Positions 1 through 9,191 of a DNA stretch of 64,000 bases are shown here, piece after piece (the stretch's first letter is position 1; every line of letters begins with the position of its first letter). Source of the DNA: UBA10649 sp963755335. GTDB lineage: Bacteria > Actinomycetota > Actinomycetes > S36-B12. Where the stretch lies: NCBI GenBank assembly GCA_963755335.1, contig CAVWJW010000008.1:1860001-1924000 (forward strand), given 5' to 3'. A program made the position numbers and the translations under genes. Under the pieces are notes generated by a model, which worked only from the letters and a program-made list of their open reading frames with translations, was not told where the DNA came from and searched no databases.

Positions 1-618
1 CAGTCCCCGTGGGCCGCCAGTTCGGTGAGGACGGCCTCCGGCGACGGTGCGACGAGCCGATCGGCCTCGATGAACAGGCGGTGCACCCGTAGCGCGGCGA
101 GCGCGCGCGCCGTCGAGCCCATCCCCGTGGTTGAGGGGTAGGTCGCCAGGAATTCCGCCGCCGCCCGCACCGCGTCCCAGCGGAGCTGGTCGTCGTCCGA
201 GCCCACCGCGAACCGCCACTGGGCCACTCGCGCGGCGACGGCTGTCCGGCCAGGCTCGTCGGGCACCACGCCGGCGATCGCGAACACCCGGCAGTCGTAG
301 ACGCGGCAGGCCTGCGGGCGAGCGTCGTAGATGGTGCAGCCCGAGGCTCCGAGCATCGGACATCGGCCGGCCTGGTCGTAGCCCGAGCAGCTGGTGGCCG
401 GGCGGCAGGCCGGGAGCGGGGAACAGCAGTTCCGCGGGGATCCGCGCCAGGGCGTCCCGCTCGTCGGGGCCGACATGGACGAACTGGGCTGCCGAGCAGC
501 AGGCCGTGCATTCGCCGCACGGCACGTCGGACTCGCCGTCACCGGCGATCGCTCGGGAGATCTGGCCCAGCCACACTCCGACGTCGCCGGCCGGGCGTTC
601 TGCTGCCTCGGGCGTCAC
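1..618 (-). CDS. YkgJ-family cysteine-cluster protein (runs off window start)
   Basis: Reading from a GTG at 618, the protein has the metal-binding zinc/iron-cluster layout of the YkgJ (CxxCxxxCC) family: CGECTACC near residue 38, then CPMLGASGCTIYDARPQACRVYDCRVF. These proteins are predicted Fe-S or Zn binders of unknown substrate. One extra base near 383 (CTCGGGCTAC where CTCGGCTAC keeps the frame) splits the second half into another frame. The C-terminus continues beyond position 1. The GTG is 20 bases after the probable stop of the L,D-transpeptidase gene, so the two are probably co-transcribed. Family assignment is good; function is unknown. Confidence 0.75.
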   Translation of the reverse strand, partial: MTPEAAERPAGDVGVWLGQISRAIAGDGESDVPCGECTACCSAAQFVHVGPDERDALARIPAELLFPAPGLPPGHQLLGLRPGRPMSDARSLGLHHLRRSPAGLPRLRLPGVRDRRRGARRAWPDSRRRASGPVAVRGGLGRRPAPLGRGAGGGGIPGDLPLNHGDGLDGARARRATGAPPVHRGRSARRTVAGGRPHRTGGPRGL

Positions 619-637
619 CGGACCCTCGGAGGTGTCG

Positions 638-2006
638 TCAGCGACCGAAGGCGGTCTGCTGGGTCACCAGCGGATCGGCGGGTGCCGAGGGCGCCGGCGT
701 GCCAGGTGCGGGGTCGGTCGTCGATGCCCGGCACGCTGGTCGTGTCCGGGGCGGCGGTGGTGCCGTCGGGCAGGGTCCCGGTGCCGGGGACACCAGCGTC
801 AGGAGCGACCACCGGGGGTGCCACGGTCGTGACCGCGCCCGTCTTGGAGTGCGTGAGCCACTCGTCCCACGTCTCGGTCCACACGGTGATGCCGTTGCCG
901 AGGTTCTGCGGGATCGGCGTGCCGGTGATCTCGACGGGATCGCCGGGGATCACCTGGCCATACAGCCAGGCGGCATTCGTCGTGCTCATCCCCACGCAGC
1001 CGTGGCTGACGTTGGCGAACCCCTGCGATCCCACCGACCACGGGGCCGCGTGCAGGAACTCACCGGAGTACGTGATGCGCATCGCGTACTCCACCTCGAG
1101 GCGGTAGTACTCGGGATCGTTCTTCGCGGTGCCGCCGGTCGCGGCGTCCATGATCCTGGTGCGTTCCTTGCTGACGATCAGGACCGTCCCCGACCGCGTC
1201 TCGAATCCGGACTTGCCGGTGGTGATCGGGATGGTGCGCGCCTTATGACCGTCGATGTACACCCGGGCCGCGTGCTTGAGCGCGTCCACCTTCACGACGA
1301 GCTGCTGGCCGATGTTGAAGGTCGTCGAGCGGTTCTCCTTGCCGAAGACGCCCTTGTCGCTCTGGACGCCCTTGAGGTTCAGGTCGACCGTGACCGGGAT
1401 GTTGCCGGGCCAGTACTTGCGGGGCCGGAACTCGACGCTCGTGTCGCTCTTCCAGGCCCAGGCGCCCAGGAGTGGGGTCGGGGTGCGGACGACGAGCGCC
1501 CGCTCCACGTCGGCCTTGTTCTTGATGGCATGGTCGAACGTGACCGTGATCGGCGTGCCCGCCCCGACGGTGGAACCGGCATCGGGGAGCACCGAACCGC
1601 TGAAGAAGTCCTTGGGCTTCTTGGTGCGGATCTGGCCGGTCTGCGTGGTCGGGACGCCGCGCGCGTCGACGGCGGTGGCCTGGACCGTGTAGGTGGCCCC
1701 GAAGTCGAGGTTGGCCTTCTTGGCCGTCCAGACGGTGCCGTCAGGCGAGATCTCGCCCTTCATCGGCCCCTTGGGACCGACGACCGTGACGGACGACAAC
1801 TGGCCGTCGGTGGCCTTGACCACGATGCGCTGATCGGGGTCGACCCGCTTGGCACTGGCCGGCTCGGCGACCACGGTGGCTCGCGACTGCTCGGACGGGG
1901 TGACCGTCTGGAACTGCACGTCCGCGGTCATGGCCGGACCGCATGCCGTCAGTGCCAGGGCGCCTGCGCCGAGGGCAATGGCAAGCCTGCGTGCGGGGAA
2001 GACCAC
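638..2006 (-). CDS. L,D-transpeptidase lipoprotein (YkuD family, LdtMt2-like)
   Basis: About 455 aa. The N-terminus is a lipoprotein signal (ALALTAC, cysteine lipobox near residue 21). Two Ig-like regions follow (about residues 40-250) and then a YkuD catalytic domain with the motif SHGCVGMS, whose Cys and His form the active site. The family makes 3-3 cross-links in peptidoglycan and is inhibited by carbapenems. The C-terminal tail is Pro/Thr/Ala-rich. As written the frame runs on to 615. An extra base near 715 fits better, giving a Pro/Ala-rich tail ending at TGA 638-640. GTG start with GGAG 8-9 bases upstream. It lies directly downstream of the cytochrome oxidase genes. Confidence 0.88.
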
Positions 2007-2093
2007 GTCAGAACTCCAGACAGAGGGGTAACCGTCAGGAGCAAGGGTAAGGCCATCGGGCCGGAAACCCCGAAACCACGCTCAGGGGCGCTG

Positions 2094-2489
2094 TCAGACG
2101 GCGAAATCGCCCCGGTAGTACTCGAACAGCCAGCCCACGAGGGCGATGGCCAGGAGCACCACGCCGAAGACGACGATCCACACCGCGAAGATGAGGCCGA
2201 TGACCACGATGAACGTCGCGAAGCCGAGGAACAGCGGCCACCACGAGTGCGGGCTGTAGAAGCCGTACTCGGGGTCGGCCTCGTCGATCTCGGCGTCCTC
2301 GCGGTCCTCGGGCCGCGGGTAGACCCGCTTGGCCGTGTAGAGCACGTAGAAGGCGACGAGGAACGCGAGCCCACCGCACAGCGCCAGCGCGGTCGTGCCG
2401 ATCGGATCACGGGCGAAGTACCAGTAGATGCCCGCTACGGCGATGAAGAAGATCGCGCCGAGCGCGAAGATGCGGCCTTCGACCTTCAC
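2094..2489 (-). CDS. ctaF: Cytochrome c oxidase subunit 4 (actinobacterial CtaF)
   Basis: 131 aa with four predicted membrane segments (residues about 5-25, 35-52, 83-103, 105-123) and the charged cytoplasmic loop RVYPRPEDREDAEIDEADPE. CtaF is the small actinobacterial subunit IV of the aa3 oxidase that works with the cytochrome bcc complex. Its GTG start overlaps the ctaD stop in a GTGA, so ctaC-ctaD-ctaF are translationally coupled. The length is typical for the family. The usual qcr/ctaE neighbours are not downstream here; a peptidoglycan L,D-transpeptidase is. Confidence 0.92.
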   Translation of the reverse strand: MKVEGRIFALGAIFFIAVAGIYWYFARDPIGTTALALCGGLAFLVAFYVLYTAKRVYPRPEDREDAEIDEADPEYGFYSPHSWWPLFLGFATFIVVIGLIFAVWIVVFGVVLLAIALVGWLFEYYRGDFAV

Positions 2490-4202
2490 GGGGCGCTCCC
2501 CTCACCCACGGCCACCGCCGGTTGGACGTGCGCTCCCGCAGCAGCCAGCTCGGGATGGTGCAGGTCGAACGCCGGCCGCTCCGAGCGGATGCGGGGCAGC
2601 GAGGTGAAGTTGTGCCGCGGCGGCGGGCAGGACGTCGCCCACTCGAGCGAGCCGCCCCAGCCCCACGGATCGTCGACGCCGACCATCGGCGCGGTGCGCC
2701 AGGTCTTGAAGACGTTCCACAGGAAGACGATCGTCGAGACGCCGAGGATGGCTGACCCTGCCGTCGAGATCTGGTTGAACAGCTCGAAGTTGTCGGCCGG
2801 CAGGTAGTCGCCGTAGCGGCGCGGCATGCCCTGGACGCCCAGCCAGTGCTGGATCAGGAAGGTCACCTGGAAGCCGATGAACAGCAGCCAGAAGTGGGTC
2901 TTGCCCAGCTTCTCGTTGAGCATCTTGCCGGTCATCTTCGGCCACCAGAAGTACAGGCCCGCGAAGAACAGGAAGACGATCGTTCCGAAGACCGTGTAGT
3001 GGAAGTGCGCCACCACGAAGTAGCTGTCGGAGACGTGGAAGTCGAGCGGCGGCGACGACAGGATGATGCCGGTCAGGCCGCCGAACAGGAACGTGATCAG
3101 GAAGCCCATGGTGAACAGCATCGGCGTGTCGAACTGCACCGACCCCTTCCACATGGTGCCGATCCAGTTGAAGAACTTCACGCCCGTGGGCACCGCGATC
3201 AGCATCGTCATGATGGAGAAGTACGGCAGGTAGACCGAGCCGGTGACGTAGAGGTGGTGGGCCCACACGGCCATGGACAGGGCGCCGATGCCCAGCGTGG
3301 CGAACACCAGGCCCTTGTAGCCGAAGATCGGCTTGCGCGAGAACACCGGGATGATCTCGCTGGCGATGCCGAAGAACGGCAGGGCGAGGATGTACACCTC
3401 GGGGTGCCCGAAGAACCAGAACAGGTGCTGCCACAGCATCGGGCCGCCGTTCTCCGGAGCGAAGACGACGGTGCCGAAGTTGCGGTCGATGAAGGCCAGG
3501 GCGAGCGCGGCCGCGAGGACCGGGAAGCACAGGATGACCAGGACGCTGGTGACGAAGATCGTCCACGTGAAGATCGGCATCCGGAACATGGTCATGCCCG
3601 GCGCGCGCATGCAGAAGATCGTCGTGATGAAGTTCACCGCGCCGAGGATCGTGCCGAGGCCACCCATGGCCAGGCCGAGCAGCCACAGGTCGCCGCCGAC
3701 CTCCGGCGAGTAGATCGCGTTGCTCAGCGGGTGCGTATGCGAACCAGCCGAACGCCGCCGCGCCGCCGGGGGTCAGGAAGCCGAAGGCCGCCGTGGCGCC
3801 ACCGAACAGGAACAGCCAGAAGCCGAGCATGTTCAGGCGCGGGAACGCCACGTCGGGGGCGCCGATCTGCAGCGGCATGATGATGTTGCCGAAGGCGATG
3901 AACAGCGGCGTCGCGAAGAGGAACAGCATCACGGTGCCGTGCATCGTGAACAGCTGGTTGTACTGCTCGAGCGTCACGAACTGCAGGCCCGGGGCGGCCA
4001 GCTCGGCCCGCATGACCAGCGCCATGAGGCCGGCGCCCAGGAACCAGAACGTCGCCAGGAACAGGTACAGGTAGCCGATGACCTTGTGGTCGGTCGACGT
4101 CACCCAGCTGATGACGATCTTGCCGAGGTTGGGCTTGCGCGGCGCCGGCGCGAGGGCCGGAGTGGGCTCGGACGGGGCGACGGGGTCGCTCAGCATCGTC
4201 AT
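2486..4202 (-). CDS. ctaD: Cytochrome c oxidase subunit I (frame-shifted once)
   Basis: About 571 aa after correction. This is the heme-copper oxidase catalytic subunit that reduces O2 and pumps protons in the plasma membrane. Visible landmarks are the low-spin heme region TMHGTVMLFLFATPL, the CuB/crosslink motif FGHPEVYILALPFFG, the His-His pair AHHLYVTGS and the heme a3 region DSYFVVAHFHYTVFG. One extra C near 3727 (TACGCACCCGCTGAGC; CACCGCTG keeps frame as YAPLSNAIYSPEVGGDLW) divides the reading frame. A pseudogene is unlikely because both halves are fully conserved. ATG overlaps the ctaC stop (ATGA). Confidence 0.93.
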
Positions 4203-5059
4203 GTCGTCTTCTCCCCTGGCATCTGGCCGTGGTCATTGCTGCGGCCGGTGACAAGCAGGCCGGTCTGTCCGCTCGCCTTCAGCCCGGCGATGTACGCGTC
4301 GTACTCCGCCTTCTCGACGACCTTCACGTTGAAGAGCATGCGGGAATGGTCGACGCCGCACAGCTCGGCGCACTTGCCGGCGTAGGTGCCGACCTTGTTG
4401 GGCGTCAGCTCGAAGACGTTGGTCTTGCCCGGGATGACGTCCATCTTGAACAGGAACGACGGCACCCAGAACGAGTGGATGACGTCAGGCGAGGTGAGCT
4501 CGAACCGCACCTTCTCGTTGACCGGCAGGACGAGCGTCGCCGGGAGGTTCGGGGTGCCGACGGTGTAGGTGTCCTCGTCGAGGTAGTTGAAGCCCCAGTT
4601 CCATCGGTAGGCCACGACGTTGACGGTGTGCTGCTGGTCGTTGCTGACGGCCAGGATCTCGCTCTGGTCCTTCGCGGTGAACCAGAACAGGCCGAGGATC
4701 ATGATCAGCGGGACGACGGTGTAGAGGATCTCGATGGGGATGTTGTACTTCGTCTGCTCGGGCACGTCGTTCTTGTGCCGGCGACGGTAGGCGATGGCCG
4801 CCCACAGCATCAGGCCCCAGGTCACGGCGCCGACGCCCCACGCGGCGATCCAGGCGCCCTGCCACATGTTCTGGGTGATCGCGCCTTCCTTGGTCACCGG
4901 CTCGGGCATGTCCATGAAGAACGCCTCGTTGGCCGTGCACCCCGACGCCGTCAGGGTGACGGCCAGGGCACCCACGGCGATGGCCGCTGCGCGCACGCGG
5001 CCGCGCGGCGGTCGCGAAGGGGTGCGGGGTGCTGCAAGCACCTCGGTCGTATGCCGCAC
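4199..5059 (-). CDS. ctaC: Cytochrome c oxidase subunit II
   Basis: 286 aa from GTG 5059. An in-frame ATG at 5146 would add an N-terminal stretch without signal character. The start chosen leaves a twin-arginine-free lipoprotein-type signal ending TASGC (actinobacterial CtaC is commonly a lipoprotein). It is followed by two membrane segments and the extracytoplasmic cupredoxin domain. The CuA ligands are visible as PDVIHSFWVP and AGKCAELCGVDHSRM. It receives electrons from the bcc complex and passes them to CtaD. First gene of the ctaC-ctaD-ctaF unit, divergent from a cysteine-desulfurase-like gene. Confidence 0.93.
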   Translation of the reverse strand: MRHTTEVLAAPRTPSRPPRGRVRAAAIAVGALAVTLTASGCTANEAFFMDMPEPVTKEGAITQNMWQGAWIAAWGVGAVTWGLMLWAAIAYRRRHKNDVPEQTKYNIPIEILYTVVPLIMILGLFWFTAKDQSEILAVSNDQQHTVNVVAYRWNWGFNYLDEDTYTVGTPNLPATLVLPVNEKVRFELTSPDVIHSFWVPSFLFKMDVIPGKTNVFELTPNKVGTYAGKCAELCGVDHSRMLFNVKVVEKAEYDAYIAGLKASGQTGLLVTGRSNDHGQMPGEKTT

Positions 5060-5164
5060 GGAACGCCTCTCTCGTCGGTCGGACGCTGGGCAGACTAGCG
5101 CACCGATCGTGCCCGTATGCAGGCGGCCCCACGAGGGGAAATCCAACTTTGTGGGCCCCGCTAC

Positions 5165-5170
5165 TAGCGT
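5165..5170 (+). promoter_or_regulatory. Candidate -10 element for a leaderless transcript
   Basis: TAGCGT lies 7 bases before GTG 5178. The same short -10-to-start spacing recurs at several other genes in the window and supports GTG 5178 as the true start of the following gene. Confidence 0.4.
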
Positions 5171-5177
5171 GGGTCAC

Positions 5178-6330
5178 GTGATCGCCGACCGACCCCGGAC
5201 CGAGCCTGCCGCCACCGGCCCCGGCACCCCCGGACGGGTACCTCGACGCCGTGGGCGGCCAGCCGCTGCTGCCCGCGGCACGGCAGGCCTGGCTGTCGGC
5301 CTCGGAGCAGGCCTGGTCGGACCCGGCGCGGCTGCACCACGGGGGTCGACGCGCCGGTCTGATCCTCGACGCCGCCCGGGCCAGCATCGCCGGCCACCTG
5401 GGCGTGCGCCCTGACGACGTCTACTTCACCTCATCCGGCCCGACCGCCCTCGCCACCGCGATCAGCGGCCTCATCGCCTCGCGGACCGCCGTCTCAGGTC
5501 GCGTGGTCGCCACCGCCGTGGAGAGCCTTGCGGTGCTCGAGCCGGTCCGACGCTGGTCCGACGACGTCGACCTGGTTCCCGTCACCGAGGTCGGCGCCTC
5601 GAACCTCGCGGCCTTCGAGAGCGCCCTGGCCCGACCCGCCGCGATCGCCTGCGTCCAGGCGGCCAACGCCGAGGTCGGCACCCGTCAGCCCCTCGACGGG
5701 ACGCATGCGTTCGCCCTGTCCGCCGGGGTGCCGCTGGTGGTCCATGCCGTCCAGGTCATCGGGCGCGACCCGATGCCCGAGCACTGGGACGTCCTGGCGG
5801 CGTCGGCGCGCGACTGGGGTGGGCCCGCAGGCGTCGGCGTGCTCGCCGTGCGCCCGTCGCTGCGGTGGGCCCCCGACGCCAGCCCGGACCGCGGGTGGGT
5901 CGGCGGCTTCCCCGACATCGCCGGCGCCGCCTCGGCGGCCGCCGCCCTGGAGTACCTGACCCCGCACCGGGCCGCGGAGTCGGCGCGGCTCGCCGCCCTC
6001 GTCGCTGCCCTGCGACAGGAGCTGCCCGTGCTCGTGTCGGGACTCGTCGTCGCGGGCGACGATATCGACCGCCTCCCCCACATCGTGACGTTCACCTGCG
6101 AGGGGATCACCGGCGAGGCGCTGGTGACCGAGCTCGACCGCCGGGGCTACAGCGTCGCCAGCGGCTCCGCGTGCACGTCCGACGCGCGGCTGCCCAGCCA
6201 GGTGCTCGCCGCCATGGGACTGTCGGCCGCGGCGAGCATCCGCGTGTCACTGCCGTTCGGGTGCACGGCGCAGACCGTCGAGGGTTTCGTAGCCGTCCTG
6301 CCGGAGGCGGTTGAGGCCGCACGTCGCTAG
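5178..6330 (+). CDS. Cysteine-desulfurase-like class V aminotransferase fold protein lacking the PLP lysine
   Basis: About 383 aa with the NifS/IscS fold. The substrate cysteine region is present (SVASGSACTSDARLPS), and the Asn motif (AANAEVGTRQP) and AVQ glutamine are retained. The normal Asp of VDAxQ is His (LVVHAVQVIG), and the Schiff-base segment SAHK is SARD (AASARDWGGPAGVG). The PLP-anchoring Lys is therefore absent, in a stretch with no frame disturbance. Either the protein is a non-catalytic paralogue or it has changed chemistry. Start: GTG 5178 requires one extra C in the run at 5224-5229; without it the frame opens at GTG 5251 and misses the conserved YLDA. The 3' end overlaps aat by 4 bases, convergently. 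Confidence 0.78.
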
Positions 6331-6995
6331 GCGGTCGCGAACGCCGACGGCAGTGTCAGGGCGGCGGCGAGGCGCTGCACGTAGTCGCTGCGCGGGATCT
6401 CGACCACGCCCAGGGTGGCCAGGTGGTCGGTGCGCCACTGGACGTCGAGGAGGCGATCGAGCCCGTCGCGCCTGAGGATGGACACCAGGGCCACGAGAGC
6501 CACCTTCGAGGCGTCGCGAGCGCTGTGGAACATCGACTCACCGGCGAACAGGCCGCCGATGCTCACCCCGTAGAGGCCGCCGACGAGCCGGCCCGCGTCA
6601 TCCCATGTCTCCACCGAGTGCGCCCAGCCCAGCCGATGGAGCTGCGTGTAGGCCTCGACGAAGTCGGGGGTGATCCAGCCCTGGTCGCGCCGTTCGTCGG
6701 CGCAGGCCGTCATCACGTCCGCGAAGGCGGCATCGACGGTCACCGTGTAGTGCCGGATCGAGGAACGAAGGGACTTGCTGACCCGAAGGCCGTCCAGCGG
6801 CAGGACCCCGCGGGGGTCCGGCGACCACCACGCCAGCTCCCCCGTGTCGAGGTGCATGGGGAACAGGCCGCGGCAGTACGCGGCGAAGACGGTTCCGGGG
6901 TCGAGGTCGGCGCCCACGGCGAGGAGGTCCTGACCCGGTTCGGCGAGCGCCGGATCGGGCAGGTCCCACCGGCACGGTGGCGGCGGAGTCGGCAT
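6327..6995 (-). CDS. aat: Leucyl/phenylalanyl-tRNA--protein transferase
   Basis: 222 aa. Transfers Leu or Phe from tRNA to the N-terminal Arg/Lys of proteins, making them N-degron substrates for ClpS/ClpAP-type proteolysis. The family signature is clear: AYCRGLFPM, WWSPDPRGVLPLDGLRVSKSLR, YGVSIGGLFAGESMFH and LLDVQWRTDHLATLG. ATG 6995 is chosen because the in-frame sequence upstream is the C-terminal end of the adenosine kinase, joined to aat only by a base shift near 7020. It follows adoK by 11 bases, as the third gene of a GNAT-adoK-aat operon. Confidence 0.93.
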   Translation of the reverse strand: MPTPPPPCRWDLPDPALAEPGQDLLAVGADLDPGTVFAAYCRGLFPMHLDTGELAWWSPDPRGVLPLDGLRVSKSLRSSIRHYTVTVDAAFADVMTACADERRDQGWITPDFVEAYTQLHRLGWAHSVETWDDAGRLVGGLYGVSIGGLFAGESMFHSARDASKVALVALVSILRRDGLDRLLDVQWRTDHLATLGVVEIPRSDYVQRLAAALTLPSAFATA

Positions 6996-7006
6996 GGCCC
7001 TCGGAG

Positions 7007-7998
7007 TCAGGGCCTGCGGGCAGGAGATGTGCGGCTCGAGGTCGGCCGCGGCATCGTCGCCGTAGGTCCGGGCCATGCGCTCGAGGAAGTGCCGCTGCGC
7101 CAGCTCGTACTCCTGGGTGCCCACCGTCTCGATGACGTAGGTGGCCAGCAGCGAGCCGAGCTGGGCGGACCGCTCGTCGCGTCAGTCCCCACGCCTGGCC
7201 GGAGATGTAGCCCGGCGCGGAACGCGTCGCCCACCCCGGTGGGATCGGCCCGGCGATCCTCCTCGGGCACGGTGACCCGCACGGTCGGCTCGCCGCGCCG
7301 CTCGACCTTGGCGCCCGTCGGGACCCAGGGTCGTGACTCGCGTCTCGACCGCCGCCGCGATGTCGGCCGACTTCCAGCCGGTCTTGTGCTCGATCAGCGC
7401 CGCCTCGTACTCGTTGGTGAACAGGTAGGCGGCGCCGTCGATGAGCGGCTTGACCTCCTCGCCGTCCATCCGGGCCAGCTGCTGCGACGGATCCGCGGCG
7501 AAGGGGTAGCCCCGGAACCGGCACTCCTCCGTGTGCCGCAGCATGGCCTCGGGATCGTTGGCGCCGATGAGGACGAGCTCGGCCTTGCCGATCGCGATCG
7601 ACGACCGGGCGCAGCTCGATGTTCCGCGCCTCGGACATCGCACCGGGGTAGAAGGAGGCGATCTGGTTCTGCTCGCTATCGGTCGTGCACACGAACCGCG
7701 CCGTGTGCCGGGAGTCCGACACGCGCACCCCGCTCGTGTCGACGTTGTGCCGCTGGAGCCACGACTCGTAGTCGGCGAAGTCGGGCCCGACCGCGCCGAC
7801 GAGCACCGGGCGCAGGCCCAGGCAGCCCATTCCGAAGGCGATGTTCGGGGCGACGCCGCCACGGCGCACCTCGAGCTCGTCGACCAGGAAGGACAAGGAG
7901 ACCTTGTCGAGCTTGTCGGCCACGAGCGAGTCCGAGAACTTGCCCGGGAAGGTCATGAGGTGATCGGTCGCGATGGACCCGGTGATGAGGACGGCCAC
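7007..7998 (-). CDS. adoK: Adenosine kinase, PfkB/ribokinase family (several frame shifts)
   Basis: About 328 aa once corrected. The protein matches, from memory, the mycobacterial AdoK (Rv2202c) almost motif for motif: TGSIATDHLMTFPG, KVSLSFLVDEL, IASFYPGAMSEARNIEL, ANDPEAMLRHTEECR, FAADPSQQLAR and the catalytic/anion-hole DPTGVGDAFRAG. It phosphorylates adenosine to AMP for purine salvage. The frame is broken five times by single extra bases (near 7613, 7322, 7212, 7180 and 7020), and removing all five restores one continuous protein. GTG 7998 gives the usual family N-terminus. It lies 11 bases from the preceding GNAT gene. Confidence 0.85.
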
Positions 7999-8009
7999 GG
8001 TGCGCGACC

Positions 8010-8571
8010 CTACCGCTCGCCCGAGGGCCACTCGGACGCAAGGACGGCGTAGACGAGCAGGTCGCCCCATTCACCCTTGAACCACGATTCCTCGCGCAGG
8101 TGCGCCTCCAGGCGCATGCCCAGCCGCTCGCACACGCGGGCGCTCGCCAGGTTCCGCGGCATCCATCTCCGCGTGCACGCGGTGGATGCCCCAGTCAGCG
8201 AAGCACCGGTCGATCAGGGCCCGGGCTGCCTCGGTGGCGTAGCCGCGACCGCGCGACATCGGGGTTGAACGCCCACCCGATCTCCGCCTGGCCGTGCAGC
8301 ACCGGGCCGAGCTTGAGCGTCACGTCGCCGACTACCCGGTCGTCCACCTGGACGGCAAGCACCACCCGGGCCGGTCCAGTTCCGGGGGTCGGGGGGTTGC
8401 TCCGCTCGCGCGACGAAGGCGACCACCTCGGCGGCGTCCTGCGGGCCGTGCATGCAGATAGCGGCACACGTCGGGGCGGCTGCGGTACGCCAGAACGTCG
8501 GCGGCATCGTCCTGCTCGAGGGGGCGCAGGAGCAGGCGCGCCGTGGAGATCGGGCTCAGGGTCGGAGTCAT
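8010..8571 (-). CDS. GNAT N-acetyltransferase, RimJ/RimL-like (several frame shifts)
   Basis: About 185 aa after removing four single-base insertions (near 8450, 8390, 8264 and 8165). The N-terminus STARLLLRPLEQDDAADVLAYRS and the acetyl-CoA loop RGRGYATEAARALIDRCF followed by HRVHAEMDARNLASARVCERLGMR are characteristic of the RimJ/RimL-type acetyltransferases. These modify protein N-termini or small amines; the substrate cannot be predicted here. First gene of a tight operon with adoK and aat. Confidence 0.75.
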
Positions 8572-8592
8572 CGATCGCTCGCCGGCAAGCGA

Positions 8593-8646
8593 AATGGCCG
8601 GTCGCAGGCGCCCGGGACGGATCCCAGGCGGCCGCGACCGGCCATT
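8593..8646 (-). terminator. Intrinsic-type terminator hairpin after erpA
   Basis: AATGGCCGGTCGC (8593-8605) pairs perfectly with GCGACCGGCCATT (8634-8646). It lies 16 bases beyond the erpA stop and before the GNAT gene. There is no U-tract, as is usual for high-GC actinobacteria. Confidence 0.65.
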
Positions 8647-8662
8647 CGCGAGCGGAGCAGCG

Positions 8663-9025
8663 TCAGTGGAAGGAGTCCCCGCACGCGCACGATCCCGTGG
8701 CGTTCGGGTTGTCGATCGTGAAGCCCTGCTTCTCGATCGTGTCGACGAAGTCGATGGTCGCGCCGCTCAGGTACGGGGCGCTCATGCGGTCGGTGACCAC
8801 GCCGACGCCGCCGAAGTCCTTGACCACGTCGCCGTCGAGGCTGCGGTCGTCGAAGAAGAGCTGGTAGCGCAGGCCCGAGCAGCCACCCGGCTGGACGGCC
8901 ACGCGCAGGGCGAGATCGTCGCGACCCTCGGACTCGAGCAGGGCCTTGACCTTGGAGGCGGCGGTCTCGGTGAGGAGCACGCCGTCGGTGACAGGAGCCT
9001 CGGTCGTGGTGGTGTCTGCCGTCAT
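8663..9025 (-). CDS. erpA: A-type iron-sulfur carrier (ErpA/HesB/IscA family)
   Basis: 120 aa. Carries and inserts Fe-S clusters. The three ligand cysteines are visible in GGCSGLRYQ and the C-terminal GSCACGDSF. The upstream part LLTETAASKVKALLESEGRDD is the family's first helix. ATG 9025 is preceded by AAAGGG at good spacing; an in-frame ATG at 9058 would add 11 residues and has no such site. It is divergent from nadA, whose product is a 4Fe-4S enzyme, so the pairing fits a role as its cluster donor (inference). Confidence 0.9.
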   Translation of the reverse strand: MTADTTTTEAPVTDGVLLTETAASKVKALLESEGRDDLALRVAVQPGGCSGLRYQLFFDDRSLDGDVVKDFGGVGVVTDRMSAPYLSGATIDFVDTIEKQGFTIDNPNATGSCACGDSFH

Positions 9026-9191
9026 GGTGCTGCCCTTTCGCAAGGTCACCGCGGGCACGGGCGCCGCGCGGCGGGGGTGTCGTCTGGTGAGGGGAACCTA
9101 ACCGGATCCCGGAGTATTCCCTACGGTCTCACATGACCTGCATGTGCGCCAAAGACCGGGTCGCACCGGCGACCCGTGCAAGACTGTGCGG

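Noticed and set aside
615..720. The L,D-transpeptidase tail reading on to 615 and overlapping the YkgJ start
   Set aside because: The tail after about 720 is Arg/His-rich and out of character. Removing one base gives a Pro/Ala/Thr tail consistent with the preceding linker and a stop at 638-640.
2486..4202. ctaD, nadA, map, pepA, cobT and adoK as pseudogenes
   Set aside because: Both sides of every break are fully conserved, the genes are unrelated and mostly essential, and nearly all breaks are a single surplus base. Error is the simpler explanation.
6327..7124. A 43-residue N-terminal extension of Aat
   Set aside because: The extension is the C-terminus of adenosine kinase (GTQEYELAQRHFLERM), brought into frame by an extra base near 7020.
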